Source: Prorocentrum cordatum (Eukaryota; Sar; Dinophyceae; Prorocentrales; Prorocentraceae). From it: a stretch of 64,000 nt of DNA. Below are positions 33,831 to 44,640 of the stretch, piece by piece. The notes beneath the pieces were generated by a model. The model had not been told where the DNA came from, ran no database searches, and saw only the letters and a list, made by a program, of their open reading frames with translations. The stretch's first letter is position 1, and the number at the start of each line of letters is the position of its first letter. A program made the position numbers and the translations under genes. Location: contig CAUYUJ010012703.1 of NCBI GenBank assembly GCA_963575745.1, positions 300,392 to 364,391 on the forward strand, in the 5' to 3' direction.

Positions 33831-34337
33831 GCTCCTGACGGCTGAAGTGTCCTCAAGCGTGGCCATTCTGGCCCTGCTCCGCAAGGCTGGTGTGCAAAAG
33901 GGGTGCCGCGAAGAGGAGGGGGGCGCTGCCCTGGGAGGAGAGGGAGAACGATGAGGGGACGACCGACGACTGGAAAGCTCTGCTCCCGCCCCAGCTTGCT
34001 GACCCCCGGAGGTCCCCGGAAGTCCTCGGAGGCCCCAGGCAGGGGCCGAACACGTCCAATAACCGTCCGAAGACGTTCGAGATCCCTCCTCGTTCCTCGA
34101 GGAGGGCCGCGGGCAAAACTCAGGAGACACTGGAGGTCCTCTTCCGTCCGAAGACGTTCGGGATCCCTCCTCGATCCTGGAGGAGGGCCGTGGGTGAAGC
34201 GTAGGAGACGCTGGAGGTCCTCTTCCTCCTCCTCCTCTTCCTTCTCCTCCTCGTGGCGGGTGGGCCTGCTTGTCCGGGCGGGTCAGCGGCCACTCCCACC
34301 CGCTCCTGGGGCTAGAGGCCTCCTAGATGGAGTCGGA
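33831..34337. other. No gene supported; short direct repeat
   Basis: A 50-bp pair at about 34066-34110 and 34143-34195 (CCGAAGACGTTCG, ATCCCTCCTCG, GGAGGGCCG). Confidence 0.4.
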
Positions 34338-34521
34338 GTAGATGGGGTCGGATGATCGCGCCGCATCGCCGATACATCGGCGATGTATTGGCAATGCACC
34401 GGCGATGCACCGTCGACGTCGGCGATGCAACGGCGACGTCGATGTGAAGCAAATCGGGCATCGCAGCGAGCCGCATCGCCGATGCATCGGCGATGCGGAG
34501 CGATCCTCCGACCCCATCTAC
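34338..34521. mobile_element. MITE family 3, complete copy
   Basis: Left end GTAGATGGGGTCGGATGATC mirrors right end GATCCTCCGACCCCATCTAC. Subterminal CCGCATCGCCGATACATCGG and GCCGATGCATCGGCGATGCG are themselves palindromic, so a single strand could fold almost completely. 184 bp. Confidence 0.8.
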
Positions 34522-34532
34522 CCAACCCCCCC

Positions 34533-34760
34533 GCGTCATGATTCTTTCATGACGTCGACCCTGACAGGTCTGGACCCAGTCCTCGGGACCGGTCTTCCAT
34601 GCTGGGTCGTTTCTGGACGGCCCCGAGGCCCGGCAGGGGCCCCCAGAGGCCGAAAGTACGGAGACACCTCCCGTCGTGACTTTCTCATGCCTCGAAAGGG
34701 TCCTCGAGGCCTCGAGGGGATCCACGAGGCCTCCAAGGGGGGTCTGGGCACTCCGACCCC
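34533..34760 (+). repeat. GP family repeat, forward copy
   Basis: CGTCATGATTCTTTCATGAC start, GACCGGTCTTCCATGCTGGG, GGACGGCCCCGAGGCCC, CCAGAGGCCGAAAGTA and CCTCCCGTCGTGACTTTCTC end. It immediately follows the MITE at 34338-34521. Confidence 0.6.
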
Positions 34761-35080
34761 GTCTGGGAGGCCTGGGAGGGGCGCCGCCGCGGCGGGCGGG
34801 CGGCCCGCGGCCCGGGCAGGAAAGCGGCCTCCGCGGCGGCGTGCCCTGCGCGAGCGCAGGCCGCGGGGGCGACCCTCGGGGCCGAGGCTCCGAGGGGCGT
34901 CTTGGGCGGGCCTTGATTTATTTATGTATTCTTTCACGCATCAGTGTTATTAATTATTACTGTTGTTGTTGTTGTTCTTCTTCTTCTTCTTATGACTGTT
35001 GTTCTTTTCTCTTCTTATGATTGTGTTTCTTATTATTATTTTGGTATTCGCATTCGGATTTGTATGTTTATTATAATTAT

Positions 35081-35251
<171 letters not shown>

Positions 35252-35519
35252 GACCACCATTTTTGAATTCCTTTTACGGTAACTATTACTACTACTATTT
35301 CTGCTACTATTACTATCTTTATTTTTTATTGCAATTACTCGTCTATGACTATTTGTATTACTATCATCATCGCTATTTTTCTTCTTATATCTAATTCTTA
35401 TAATCTTTACAAAAAATGATATTGTTATTGCTATTCGTATCCTTCCCCAGTCAGAGCTTGCCTCTGTAGGGGTCCAAGCAGATTCATATGGTTAGGTTAG
35501 CTGCGGCGCCGATTTCGGC

Positions 35520-35640
35520 GGCACGACCGGGTGCCGAGGTGCCCAGGTGCCCGGGTGCCCCGGTGCAGCCCAGGTGCCCGGGTGGCCAGGTGCCCGGTGC
35601 CGTGGTGCCCGGGTACCCAGGTGCCCGGGTGCCTGGTAGC
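35520..35640 (+). repeat. 8-bp minisatellite (GTGCCCGG)n
   Basis: Units GTGCCCAG, GTGCCCGG and GTGCCCCG, with occasional insertions. Confidence 0.85.
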
Positions 35641-35767
35641 CCTGTAGCCTTATAGCCTTGTAGCCCTATAGCCCAGTAGCCGCCCTATAGCCTTATGGCC
35701 TTATAGCCGTATAGCCGTATAGCCTTATAGCCCTATAGCCCTATAGGCCCATAGCCCTATAGCCCTA
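35641..35767 (+). repeat. 8-bp minisatellite (TATAGCCC)n
   Basis: Units TATAGCCT, TGTAGCCC, TATAGCCG and TATAGCCC abut the GTGCCCGG array directly. Confidence 0.9.
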
Positions 35768-35969
35768 AAACATTCGGATTGGGTTTTCTCCGGTATCATT
35801 ACTATAGTTACTCTTTTTCTCCTTCTTCTTCTTCTTATTATTATTCTCCCATTATCCTTATTACTCCTGCCATCGTATATTCATGATGAATATATGTATT
35901 TATTTATGCTGTTCTATGCATGCACTCAGTTGTGCTAATACTGCTGAGTATTAGTATGCGTATCCGTGC

Positions 35970-36002
35970 TGTTGTTGTTGTTGCTGTTGCTGTTGCTGTT
36001 GC

Positions 36003-36039
<37 letters not shown>

Positions 36040-36042
36040 CAG
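35970..36042. repeat. (GTT)n microsatellite
   Basis: TTG/GCTG triplets. The short ORFs through it are low-complexity. Confidence 0.9.
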
Positions 36043-36603
36043 GCTGATGACAACGGCCGCGCGTCTGAGCTCCGTGCGTCAACGCGTAAACTTGACGTGC
36101 AGAAGGCGGGGCGCGCTACCTGTCGTAACGGCGCCGGCTGGCTGCGAACCACAGCGGCGTTTTGAGCGGGTCATAGGCTGAGGGGCACTTCGCCCAGAAG
36201 ACATGCCTTTGTCGGGCGAGCGGCAGCGTGGCCTGGCCGGTGTGGGCACGGCCCCATCCAGAGACACGGGGGCCACAGGCGGCGAGGATCGATCACGCTG
36301 CCGAGCAAGGCAAGGACGCAGGCTCCGAGGGAGGACCGAGCCTCGAAGAGTGGGCTGGACGTAGCAAGATCAGTCAGCAACGAGCTGGGAACCCGGATCG
36401 AATCGGAATGTGCGTCGGATCGGTTCACGTCGACACGATGTCGGAATCGAAGCGAATCGGCCGCGCCAGGGTGCACACCAACGCCATGCAAGCATCGGGC
36501 CGCATGGGATTCTTGGAGTATCGGAATCGAATAAGATCCGGCCAGCCGTAATCGACGACGAATCGGATCCATCAGATCGAACTGGGCCCTGCATGGGGGG
36601 TTA

Positions 36604-36782
36604 CCCTGAGATCCTGGCGTCGCTATTTCTTCACAACGGGCGAATTTGCCTTGTTTCGGGCCCCAAGACCCTGACGTATTGATCCGGCTCGAACGGTGCT
36701 GCAGGCGAGATGGGGTCGTGGGCTTCCCGTCGAGCTTCTTCCTGACAGTGTTGCAATTTTGTCGTGACGTCGGATCTCAGGG
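36604..36782 (-). mobile_element. MITE family 4, inverted copy
   Basis: The minus strand starts CCCTGAGATCCGACGTCACG with AAAATTGCAACACTGTC. The plus-strand left end is CCCTGAGATCCTGGCGTCGC. The two form an inverted terminal repeat. Confidence 0.65.
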
Positions 36783-37929
36783 AAAAGGAGAGGGCAGGAC
36801 AAAAGGGCTTGGCGAATCAGCTCACGTATCTGACTCCTTCCCGGCGACGTGCCTGGAGGCGGGCCCGACACCAGCTGCATGCAGCAGATGCTGCACCCTC
36901 CCCTCTTCCCGATCCCCCCCCCTCCCCCCCTGTCGCCCGACCGCCGCGAGAGCATCGAGGACGGACGTCCGAAATGGGTACGGAAAGAATGGGTACAATG
37001 CCCAACAACAAATGTTGCCCCAAACCAACAGCGGCCGCTGTTGGGCAGGCGGCCTCCTGTCTCGAGTGGACACAGGCCGCGGCGGCGCGGACGGCGAGTC
37101 CTGCTCAAACTGCACAGGAACGGCTGTTGGGCATTGTGCCCATTCTTTCCGTGCCCATTTCCTTCGTGCAGCATCGAGGACGGACGCCCTGGCCCCCGCG
37201 CGGGCTTCGCGAGCGCGCGCAGGCCGCGAGGACGCCCCTCGGGGCCGAGAGGCCCGAGGGAGGCCCGCCCCTCCCTCGGGACCGCCGCGCGGGCACGCAC
37301 GGCGCGGACACCCGCGCGCCGTGCGGCCGCTGCACCGGCGGAGGCCGCCCCGCGGAGAGGGTGGCCGAGGGTCGGCGGCGAGAGAAAAAAACCCAAAGAG
37401 AACGCACTGCAAAAATCAAAAGACGGAGGTCTGTCGCAAAGCTCGGCCCCTATAGGAGGGGCCCTCGCCCGGCCTCGGGGCCGTCAAAAAACGACTCCGA
37501 AGGAGAAACTGGTCCTGGGGAATGGGTCGAGACTTCCGGGGGCCCCGTGTTGAAAAAATCCGCCGACCCTGTCGGCGAGAGGGGGGGGGAAGCGACGAGC
37601 TAGGTGCGCTCGCGTCATGTCTGACGCCCTACCCCCCTCCCTCGCACAGTCCTGCATGGCGCTCGCGTCACATCTGACGTCCTATCCATGACAAGTGGCG
37701 TTTGTCTCCCCTCTGTTCGCACAGTCGGATGTCGCGGCCGGGCACAGCATTACATGGCATAGCATGGTGTTGAAGATCAGCGCGTCGCCTGACATAGCAT
37801 GGATCAGGGGCGGGCCTGTTCGGAAGGCTCGGAAGTCCCCCGGCCCTGAGAAATTTTCTCGAAGCCTTCCCCGAAGACACAGAGAACCTCTCAGAAGGCC
37901 TTCTCTAGGAGAAGAAGAAACGGCCTACA
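36783..37929. other. GC-rich stretch, no supported gene
   Basis: Several overlapping ORFs of up to 279 codons are Arg/Pro/Gly-rich and shared between strands, with no motif. Repeated words (GAACGGCTGTTGGGCA, AACAGCGGCCGCTGTTGGGC, ATCGAGGACGGACG) appear twice. Reverse GP copy at about 37445-37560; MITE family 1 fragment from about 37800. Confidence 0.4.
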
Positions 37930-38058
37930 CATAAACTTTGGCGCTCCGCGCGGATTTCTTGGATCTGCGCTGAACCATCCTTTCTGGAGCGCGGAGCGCG
38001 CCAGGGGCGGCGCCGGAGGCGCCGCTGGGGAGGCCGCGCGGAGCGCCCAAAGTTTATG
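37930..38058. mobile_element. Palindromic element P (short form), nested in MITE family 1 arms
   Basis: CATAAACTTTGGCGCTCCGC-GCGG at 37930-37953 is mirrored at 38034-38058. The similarity continues outward on both sides (AAGAAGAAAC.GGC, then CTCAGAAGGC), so the full inverted structure spans roughly 37860-38150. The inner sequence GGATTTCTTGGATCTGCGCT matches the 52281-53266 element. Confidence 0.75.
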
Positions 38059-38617
38059 TTTACGGCGTTTTTTCTTCTTCGAGAGAAGCCCCGCCGCCTT
38101 CTGAGAAGGCCTTCTCCTTCTCACTTCCCCCCCTCGCCCGAGGCCGAGCATCAGGTCGGGCCGCACTCGCGGTACGGAGTCGGAGCCGCACCGCATCGGC
38201 TGCGGGATGATGCACAACAGCGTCGTGCAAGCACATCGGGCAACATCGGGTCGCCGGATCACTGGCATCGCCGCCTGCTGCGGAGAAGGCGCAACGCACC
38301 TGCGAGTTTGCAGGTGTCCTCGTGCATTCTGCTCCCTACCTCGCGCCCCCACCAGGCCTCTTGGCCGTCAAAAGCTAAGACAACCACGGTCCACGCGTCC
38401 CACAAGCCACCCGCTCAAAGGCTGGCCAGAATCGAATCGGGCTGGCCAGAATCGGAATCGAGTCGAATCGCTTGGCGCGAAATGGACCCTGCGGGGATCC
38501 AAGTTTAGAACATCTGCGTATGCATCCGACTGACATATCTTAAAGGCGCAGGAGGTCTGGGTTCCTTCTCGGGTTCCTTGGCCACAGATCTGGCCCGAGA
38601 GGGCCGGTCGGGACGCG
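38059..38617. other. No gene supported
   Basis: Right arm of MITE family 1 to about 38150, then unique-looking sequence with repeated GCCAGAATCG and AATCGAATCG words at 38415-38475. Confidence 0.4.
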
Positions 38618-38911
38618 TCACGGAACACTCTCGACGAAACGCAAAGCCTGGCTTATTGCGCGTGTGCTTCGCATCTTCCCGGTCTTCCACCTCATGCAGA
38701 GCACGGCTGCGATCAATATCGCGCCGACTTTGCTGAACATTGCCGCGCATGGGTGTTCACTTGCGCGCGTTCCGCACCAGCCGAAGCTCGACTTGATCTT
38801 GAAGTGTCCGCGGCAGCGTGAGAGCTCTTCGTCTTGATCGAACTTTAGAAGCAACATCTGGGCAGAGGGGAACGCCTGCCGAACGGCTTGCCATGGCACT
38901 GCGCTGGGCTG
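38618..38911 (-). CDS. Possible terminal exon, small membrane-associated protein fragment
   Basis: About 97 codons ending in a stop at 38618: QPSAVPWQAVRQAFPSAQ, LLLKFDQDEELSRCRGHFKI, a hydrophobic stretch VGAILIAAVLCM flanked by Lys/Arg, then STRAISQALRFVESVP. On the minus strand the frame is entered through TCTTTCTTACTGGCTGATCAG, a good acceptor-like pyrimidine-AG. Further upstream the frame becomes Arg/Pro-rich and is probably intron. No family is recognised and no partner exon was found. Confidence 0.35.
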   Translation of the reverse strand, partial: QPSAVPWQAVRQAFPSAQMLLLKFDQDEELSRCRGHFKIKSSFGWCGTRASEHPCAAMFSKVGAILIAAVLCMRWKTGKMRSTRAISQALRFVESVP

Positions 38912-39116
38912 CTGATCAGCCAGTAAGAAAGATTCCGTCGCAGGGGGCGAGGCTCCCCTGGCTCTTTGGCGCGCACGCGCAAGCACGATGCATCGCCGAG
39001 GGCGCCGCGGAGGCGTGCGCGGAGGGGTCCCAGCCCTGGCGGGCATCTGCTGTCTGCGGACGTCCGACGCTTGTACCTGGCTCCCCTACCGCACCTCGGA
39101 CTGAGGGCAAGACTCC

Positions 39117-39330
39117 GGGGCAACGACAGGGGGGGGACCAGCTCAGGGGGGGGGGAAACATCGACCCGGAATCGGCGATGCACTGTCGATCGATCGGCGA
39201 CGGGCCCCCGAAAACGAATCCGCACGGTCCTCGGTGGGGTGGGCCATCGGGCAGGGCCCTGTCAGCGATGAATAGGCGATCGCGGGTCGATGCATCTCCC
39301 CCTGAGACCATCCCCCCTTATCGCTGCCCC
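39117..39330. mobile_element. MITE family 2, second copy
   Basis: GGGGCAACGACAGGGGGG at the left and CCCCCCTTATCGCTGCCCC at the right, with CGGAATCGGCGATGCACTGT and a TCGATGCATC box inside. It is colinear with 8755-8960. Confidence 0.75.
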
Positions 39331-39734
39331 TGAAAGACCAACCAGGGTCGAATCGAGCAGTCGCTCCAGCGGCGGCGACGAAGACGGCGGCGTCAGGAGG
39401 TCTCCAGAGAGGGCGTTCCAGAAAAAAAGCCTCGCCTTCGGCTCATCCTCGCCTTCGGCGGGCACCGCCGGAAGGTCAGCAGAAGCTGGCGGAAATAACA
39501 CGGCGGCAGCTCCGCCGGCAGAAGCAAAAGAGAGACGTCAACATGTGTGGATCCAGCATTTCTGCAGTCGGCCAGATGTCTCTGGAGGCCTCTAGAGGCC
39601 CAGAAAAGGGCCGAAAGTGTCCAAGCAGCATTGGGTCCTCGATCCTAGAGCCTGGAATGGCTGGCTGCCTCTATCGCGGTCCCCCTCGACTGGCGACCCG
39701 ATGCCCAGAAAGGGTTAAAGACGTACACACGCCT

Positions 39735-39905
39735 CGATGGTCGAGGCTGGCTGGCTTCGTCGAAGGCCCTGCTTAGTCGAGGCTGGCTTCTTTCATCGAG
39801 TTGGGGGCTGGCTGGCTTCGTCGAAGGCCGCCCTGCCTCGTCGAGGCCGGCTTCCTCCATCGAACCTCGGGGCCGGGCTGGCTTCGTCGAAGGGCCCCCG
39901 CGCGA
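39735..39905 (+). repeat. Tandem repeat, about 60-bp unit, 3 copies
   Basis: Each unit contains GGCTGGCTTCGTCGAAGG and TCGTCGAGGC(T/C)GGCTTC with CATCGA. The plus-strand ORF running through to 40408 begins in this repeat. Confidence 0.7.
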
Positions 39906-40434
39906 CGGCGGGCGCGTCCTCGCTTGGGCGGGGCCCCGCGCTGGCTGGGCCCCTTTGGGCGCGGCGGCCGGGCGGCGGCGAGCACCTCGGCGGATCCCTG
40001 CGCCTCTCTGGTGCCCAATCCTCTTCGTCGCCGTCGCCGTCGACTCGTCGCCCAGAGCCGCTCGTGGCCGTCACCCCCCGAGGAAGCGTCTGCGCGCGCA
40101 CGCGTGTCTGCCGTCCTGCACCGCAGCGCGGGGGGGCCGCACAGAGAAATGCAACCGCTCGGGCCTCAAAGGTGGCATGCTCGCTGCCGTCCTCGCCATC
40201 ACTCGTGCCACGGCGCGCGCGCAGGCCTGTGCCCGCGCCACCCGTTGGCTCAAGGGACTGGGTGAATGCGCTGGAAGCCTTCGTGTTTGGACGACGAGGG
40301 TCTTGCTTCCAAAAGAATCGGCCTCATTACGCCCGCAAGCGCTGTATCATCAACAACTTTGCGAAACTTGCCTGGTCAGTGCGTGCTGGCGTGGATACCA
40401 AACAATGACTTCTCTCATTCTGGATGGGTGAACC
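39906..40434. other. GC-rich stretch with unproven ORF ends
   Basis: Two plus-strand frames end at 40408 (...NFAKLAWSVRAGVDTKQ) and 40431 (...WRGYQTMTSLILDG). Both look partly protein-like over the last 50 codons and are mutually exclusive. The string GCCACCCGTTGGCTCAAG at 40237-40254 is only weakly reminiscent of the spliced leader. Confidence 0.25.
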
Positions 40435-42085
40435 AAGTGGTGCGAGCTATGTGGAACAAGCGATGTGGTGCAATATTTGTGGTGTGAAGTGTGTGGTGCA
40501 AACTATGTGGTGCAATTGACTACCCTGCACCGCGCTTGACCACTCCACTGCTCGCGCAAACATCCCACCCACCCACCCGCAACTTGGTTCGCAAAATCTC
40601 TTAAGACCGTGACGGTGGGTACCACATGGCACTTGCCAACGACAGTGACGCCGACGACGACAGCGACAACGACGACGACGACGCCGCCGACAACGACAAC
40701 GACGACACCGACGACGACTCCAACGACTTCGACGACGCCGACAACGACGACGACGACGACGACACCGACGACGACGACGACGCCGACGCGACGACGACGA
40801 CGATGACAACGACGACGACGATGACGACGCCGACGACGACAACGACGACGCCGACGACGACGACGACGTCAACGACGCCGACGACGACGACGACGGCGGC
40901 GACGACGACGACGCCGACACGACGACGAAGACGACGACGCCGACGCCGACGACGACGACGAAGACGACGACGACGTCGCCAACGAAGACGACGACGAGGG
41001 AGGAGGGAGGACGACGACGGCGACAACGGCGACAACGACGACAACGACGAGGGAGGAGGGAGGACGGCGACGACGCGAACGACGAAGAAGGAGGAAGGAC
41101 GGCGACGCCGACGACGGCAGCGACGAGGGAGGAGGGAAGACGACGACGACGACAACGACGACGACGACGACGACGGCGACGAAATAGGAGGGACGACGAC
41201 GAGACGCCGACGACGGACGACGACGACGACGAGGGAGGAGGAGGAAGGACGACCACGGCGACAACGACGACGGAAACGACCACGACGCCAAAGAGGACGA
41301 CGACGACGAACACGAGGAAAGACAGAGGACGACGTAGGCGACGACGACGACGACGACGCGGGAGGAGGGAGGACGGCGACGACGACGACGACGACGACGC
41401 AAGAGCGCGCGCGCACGCTTTTGTTGAAAATCCGTGTTGCGAAACCTTGGGTTTTTGTAGGTTTTTGGGACGCGCGATTTCGAATTCCTTCCGAAACCGA
41501 TGGGTTTTGAAGGATTTCGACGTTCGCGCGCGACCACGCTCGCGTCTGCACTTCGTCCTATTTGTTGCAAAGGATTCTCGCGACGGCACACGTGCAAGGG
41601 CGTTCGACAGATTTCGACATGCGCGCGCGCGAAGCCCGTTTGGTAGCATTTTGTGAAAATCTTGGAAAACCTATTGTTTTCTTAAGATTTCGCAAGAGCT
41701 CGCGCGGAAGTTTTGTTAGCAAACCAGTGTTGCGAAACCATGTGTTTTTGTATGTTTTTGGGAACTCGATTGCGAAATCCTCCCGGCACCGAAGGTTTTT
41801 GAAGGATTTCGGCATGCGCGCGCGACGACGCGCGCGTGTGCACTTCGTCTCATTTGTTGCAAGGGATTCTTGAACAAGTGTTATGTTAGAACAACAAATG
41901 TCACCGCACAATGTTTTTTACAAGGGAGCCTCAGGGGGGGAACCCGGCCTGGTTGGGATGGTATGATTTCATATTCAGGATGGACGAGTGTGCAATATAT
42001 ATATATATACATATATATATATATGAAATTATGCTATCCCAGGGGGAAGCGTTAAGTCCGGGGGGGGGGTAGAGTCTAGTCTCTG
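40435..42085 (+). mobile_element. Family E element, copy B
   Basis: Leader GTGGTGCAAACTATGTGGTG, CCACTGCTCGCGCAAACATC, AACTTGGTTCGCAAAATC; a (GAC)n/(GACGAC) array (40640-41400); three boxes near 41515, 41610 and 41805; GTTGGGATGGTATGATTTCA; a TA tract; and a GGGGGAAGCGTTAAGTCC end. The GAC array gives Asp/Thr/Arg runs in the forward frames. No conserved ORF. Nearly identical to copy C from about 40990 onward. Confidence 0.75.
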
Positions 42086-42676
42086 TTTAGAAAGGAGAAT
42101 CCACTCTGCTGAACTTGAAGTCGTCATCTCCACTGCTCTCGCAAACATTCCACCCACCCACCCGCAGCTTAGTTTGCAAAACCTGTTAAGACCGACTACG
42201 ATGACACCGACGCCAACGACTAGGACGACACCGACGACGTCTCCGACGACTTCGACGACGACGCCGACGCCGACGCCGACGAAGACGACGACGACGCCAA
42301 CGAAGGCGACGACGAGGGAGGAGGAAGGACGACGACGGCGACAACGACGACAACGACGACAACGACGAGGGAGGAGGGAGGACGGCGACGACGCGAACGA
42401 CGACGAAGGAGGAAGGACGGCGACGCCGACGACGACAACGACGAGGGAGGAGGGAAGACGACGACGACACGACGACGACGACGACGGCGACGAAATAGGA
42501 GGGACGACGACGAGACGCCGACGACGGACGACGACGACGTGGGAGGAGGAGGAAGGACGACCACGGCGCCAACGACGACGGAAACGACCACGACGCCAAA
42601 GAGGACGACGACGACGAACACGAGGAAAGACAGAGGACGACGTAGGCGACGACGACAACGACGCGGGAGGAGGGAG

Positions 42677-42710
<34 letters not shown>

Positions 42711-43303
42711 CAAGAGCGCGCGCGCACGCTTTTGTTGAAAATCCGTGTTGCGAAACCTTGGGTTTTTGTAGGTTTTTGGGACGCGCGATTTCGAAATCCT
42801 TCCGAAACCGATGGGTTTTGAAGGATTTCGGCGTTCGCGCGCGACCACGCTCGCGTCTGCACTTCGTCCTATTTGTTGCAGAGGATTCTCGCGACGGCAC
42901 ACGCGCAATGGCGTTCGATAGATTTCGACATGTGCGCGAAGCCCGTTTGGTAGCATTTCGTGAAAATCTTGAAAAACCAATTGTTTTCTTAAGATTTCGC
43001 AAGAGCTCGCGCGGAAGTTTTTTTGGCAAATCAATGTTGCGAAACCATGTGTTCTTGTATGTTTTTTGGAAGCTCGATTGCGGAATCTTTCCGGCACCGA
43101 AGGATTTTGAAGGATTTCGGCATGCGCGCGCGACGACGCGCGCGTGTGCACGTCGTCCCGTTTTTTGCAAGGGATTCGTGACAACATGTTATGTGAGAAC
43201 AACAAATGTCACCGCATAGTGTTTTCACAAAGGAACCTCAGGGGGGGGGGAGCCCGGCCTAGTTGGGATGGTATGATTTCATATTTAGGATGGGCGAGTG
43301 TGC

Positions 43304-43376
<73 letters not shown>

Positions 43377-43440
43377 CGTATTACCCCAAGGGGAAGCGAT
43401 AAGTCCGGGGGGGGGTAGAGTCTATTTTTAGAAAGGAGAA
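42086..43440 (+). mobile_element. Family E element, copy C
   Basis: Same blocks as copy B, with the GAC array at 42185-42715, boxes near 42825, 42920 and 43115, and a longer (TA)n at 43305-43372. By eye the match to B exceeds 90 percent over about 1 kb, suggesting a recent tandem duplication. Confidence 0.8.
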
Positions 43441-44640
43441 TTCACCAAGTCAACCATGAATTGCCAATTTTACTGTTCACGCAAACATCCGACCCGCCCA
43501 CCCGCAACTAGTTTGGCAAAAACCTGTCGGCCACGACTGCGGTTCCAGATTTGGCCTCCCTAAGAGCATCTTTATAGCCGCGCGCTCGCGCGCAAATCGA
43601 CCAACTGGTATGGCACAACTGTTGTGTCGGCGATGGCGTTTCCCGACGGGATCTTCCCGGCGTGTTTCAAAGGCAGCGCTGGCGCGCGGGCTCCTCAGTG
43701 CGAGTCGGTGACCCAGGCGGGCGCGATATCATGATTACGTCGACAACGGCTACAGCGATGATGACAATATCGATGGTGGTGGCCACGGCGACGACGTCGA
43801 CGGCAAGGCCAATGACAGCGCCGATGCTGGTGACGACGGTGTGAAGGTGATTGTGATGATGATGATGATGATGATGATGATGCTGATGCTGATGATGATC
43901 GCGGCAATGGCTGCGAGCAGCGATGAGAGGCTTGCGAGGAAGCGCGCGCAGAAATTCAAAGAACCAGTCAGACTTTCTGTTGAACTGCCGTTGGTTTCAT
44001 GTGTTTGAAGAGCTCTACCTTGAAATGCCTCGAACAACAATGCAGTGGAAGGATTTCGACATGCGCGCGTGGCTGCGCGCGCATTTTGCCCATCTGGTCT
44101 GACTTGATACGGACTCGTGCAGTGGACACACCATGCTAGATCAACGCGGATGTGCCGCGAGGTGGGGTGATAGTGCGGGCTGTTGACGGGTTTGCAAACA
44201 TCGCATGCTTTCCCTGTGATTGGCGCAAGTGCGCCCAGGCAGAAATTCCCACCAGCCCTTTGGGCCAAGGTGGTCTAGCGATATTTTTCCTTCCTCTTCC
44301 AAAACCCTCTTCCCTTCGGGGAGGGGTACCATGTGCGGGCGAGTGTGGATATTTTTTTGCACGGGATTATTGGCACATGTCCTTTCGAGATAAGCGAGTG
44401 TGTGCGCGCATGGTACTATTTTACAGGGGCGGGAGGGGTGGTGGTCGACACCAGCTTGGCGGGGATGGTCTGATTTAGTATATGGACAATTAACGATGGG
44501 GTAGAACCATATGTAAATTGCAATGTCCCAGGAAGGTCCAATACCTTGGGCGTGGTGGTGCAACGGGGGTAGACTCTATTCTTCTTGAACGAAGATATGT
44601 GGTACAAGCCATGTGGTGCAGTGTATGGGACGCACTACAG
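43441..44640 (+). mobile_element. Family E element, copy D (diverged)
   Basis: Leader ACTGTTCACGCAAACATCCG, CAACTAGTTTGGCAAAAACC; a (GAT)n array at 43850-43900; a box GATTTCGACATGCGCGCGTG near 44053; a GGGATGGTCTGATTTAGTAT block; and terminal GTGGTACAAGCCATGTGGTG. It uses GAT, like copy A, rather than GAC. Confidence 0.65.

Noticed and set aside
37600-38060. Single large palindrome as a replication origin
   Set aside because: The inverted arms match transposable elements found elsewhere in the window, which explains the palindrome more simply.
40237-40254. GCCACCCGTTGGCTCAAG as a spliced-leader relic
   Set aside because: Shares the end TTGGCTCAAG and GCCA with the leader, but has a 4-nt substitution/insertion between them and lies inside GC-rich sequence with no clear coding region after it.
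40447-41649. 400-codon minus-strand frame and matching plus-strand frames
   Set aside because: They translate the (GAC)n array of an E element into Ser, Val, Arg, Asp or Thr runs. The near-identical copy at 42-43 kb behaves the same, and all phases are open.
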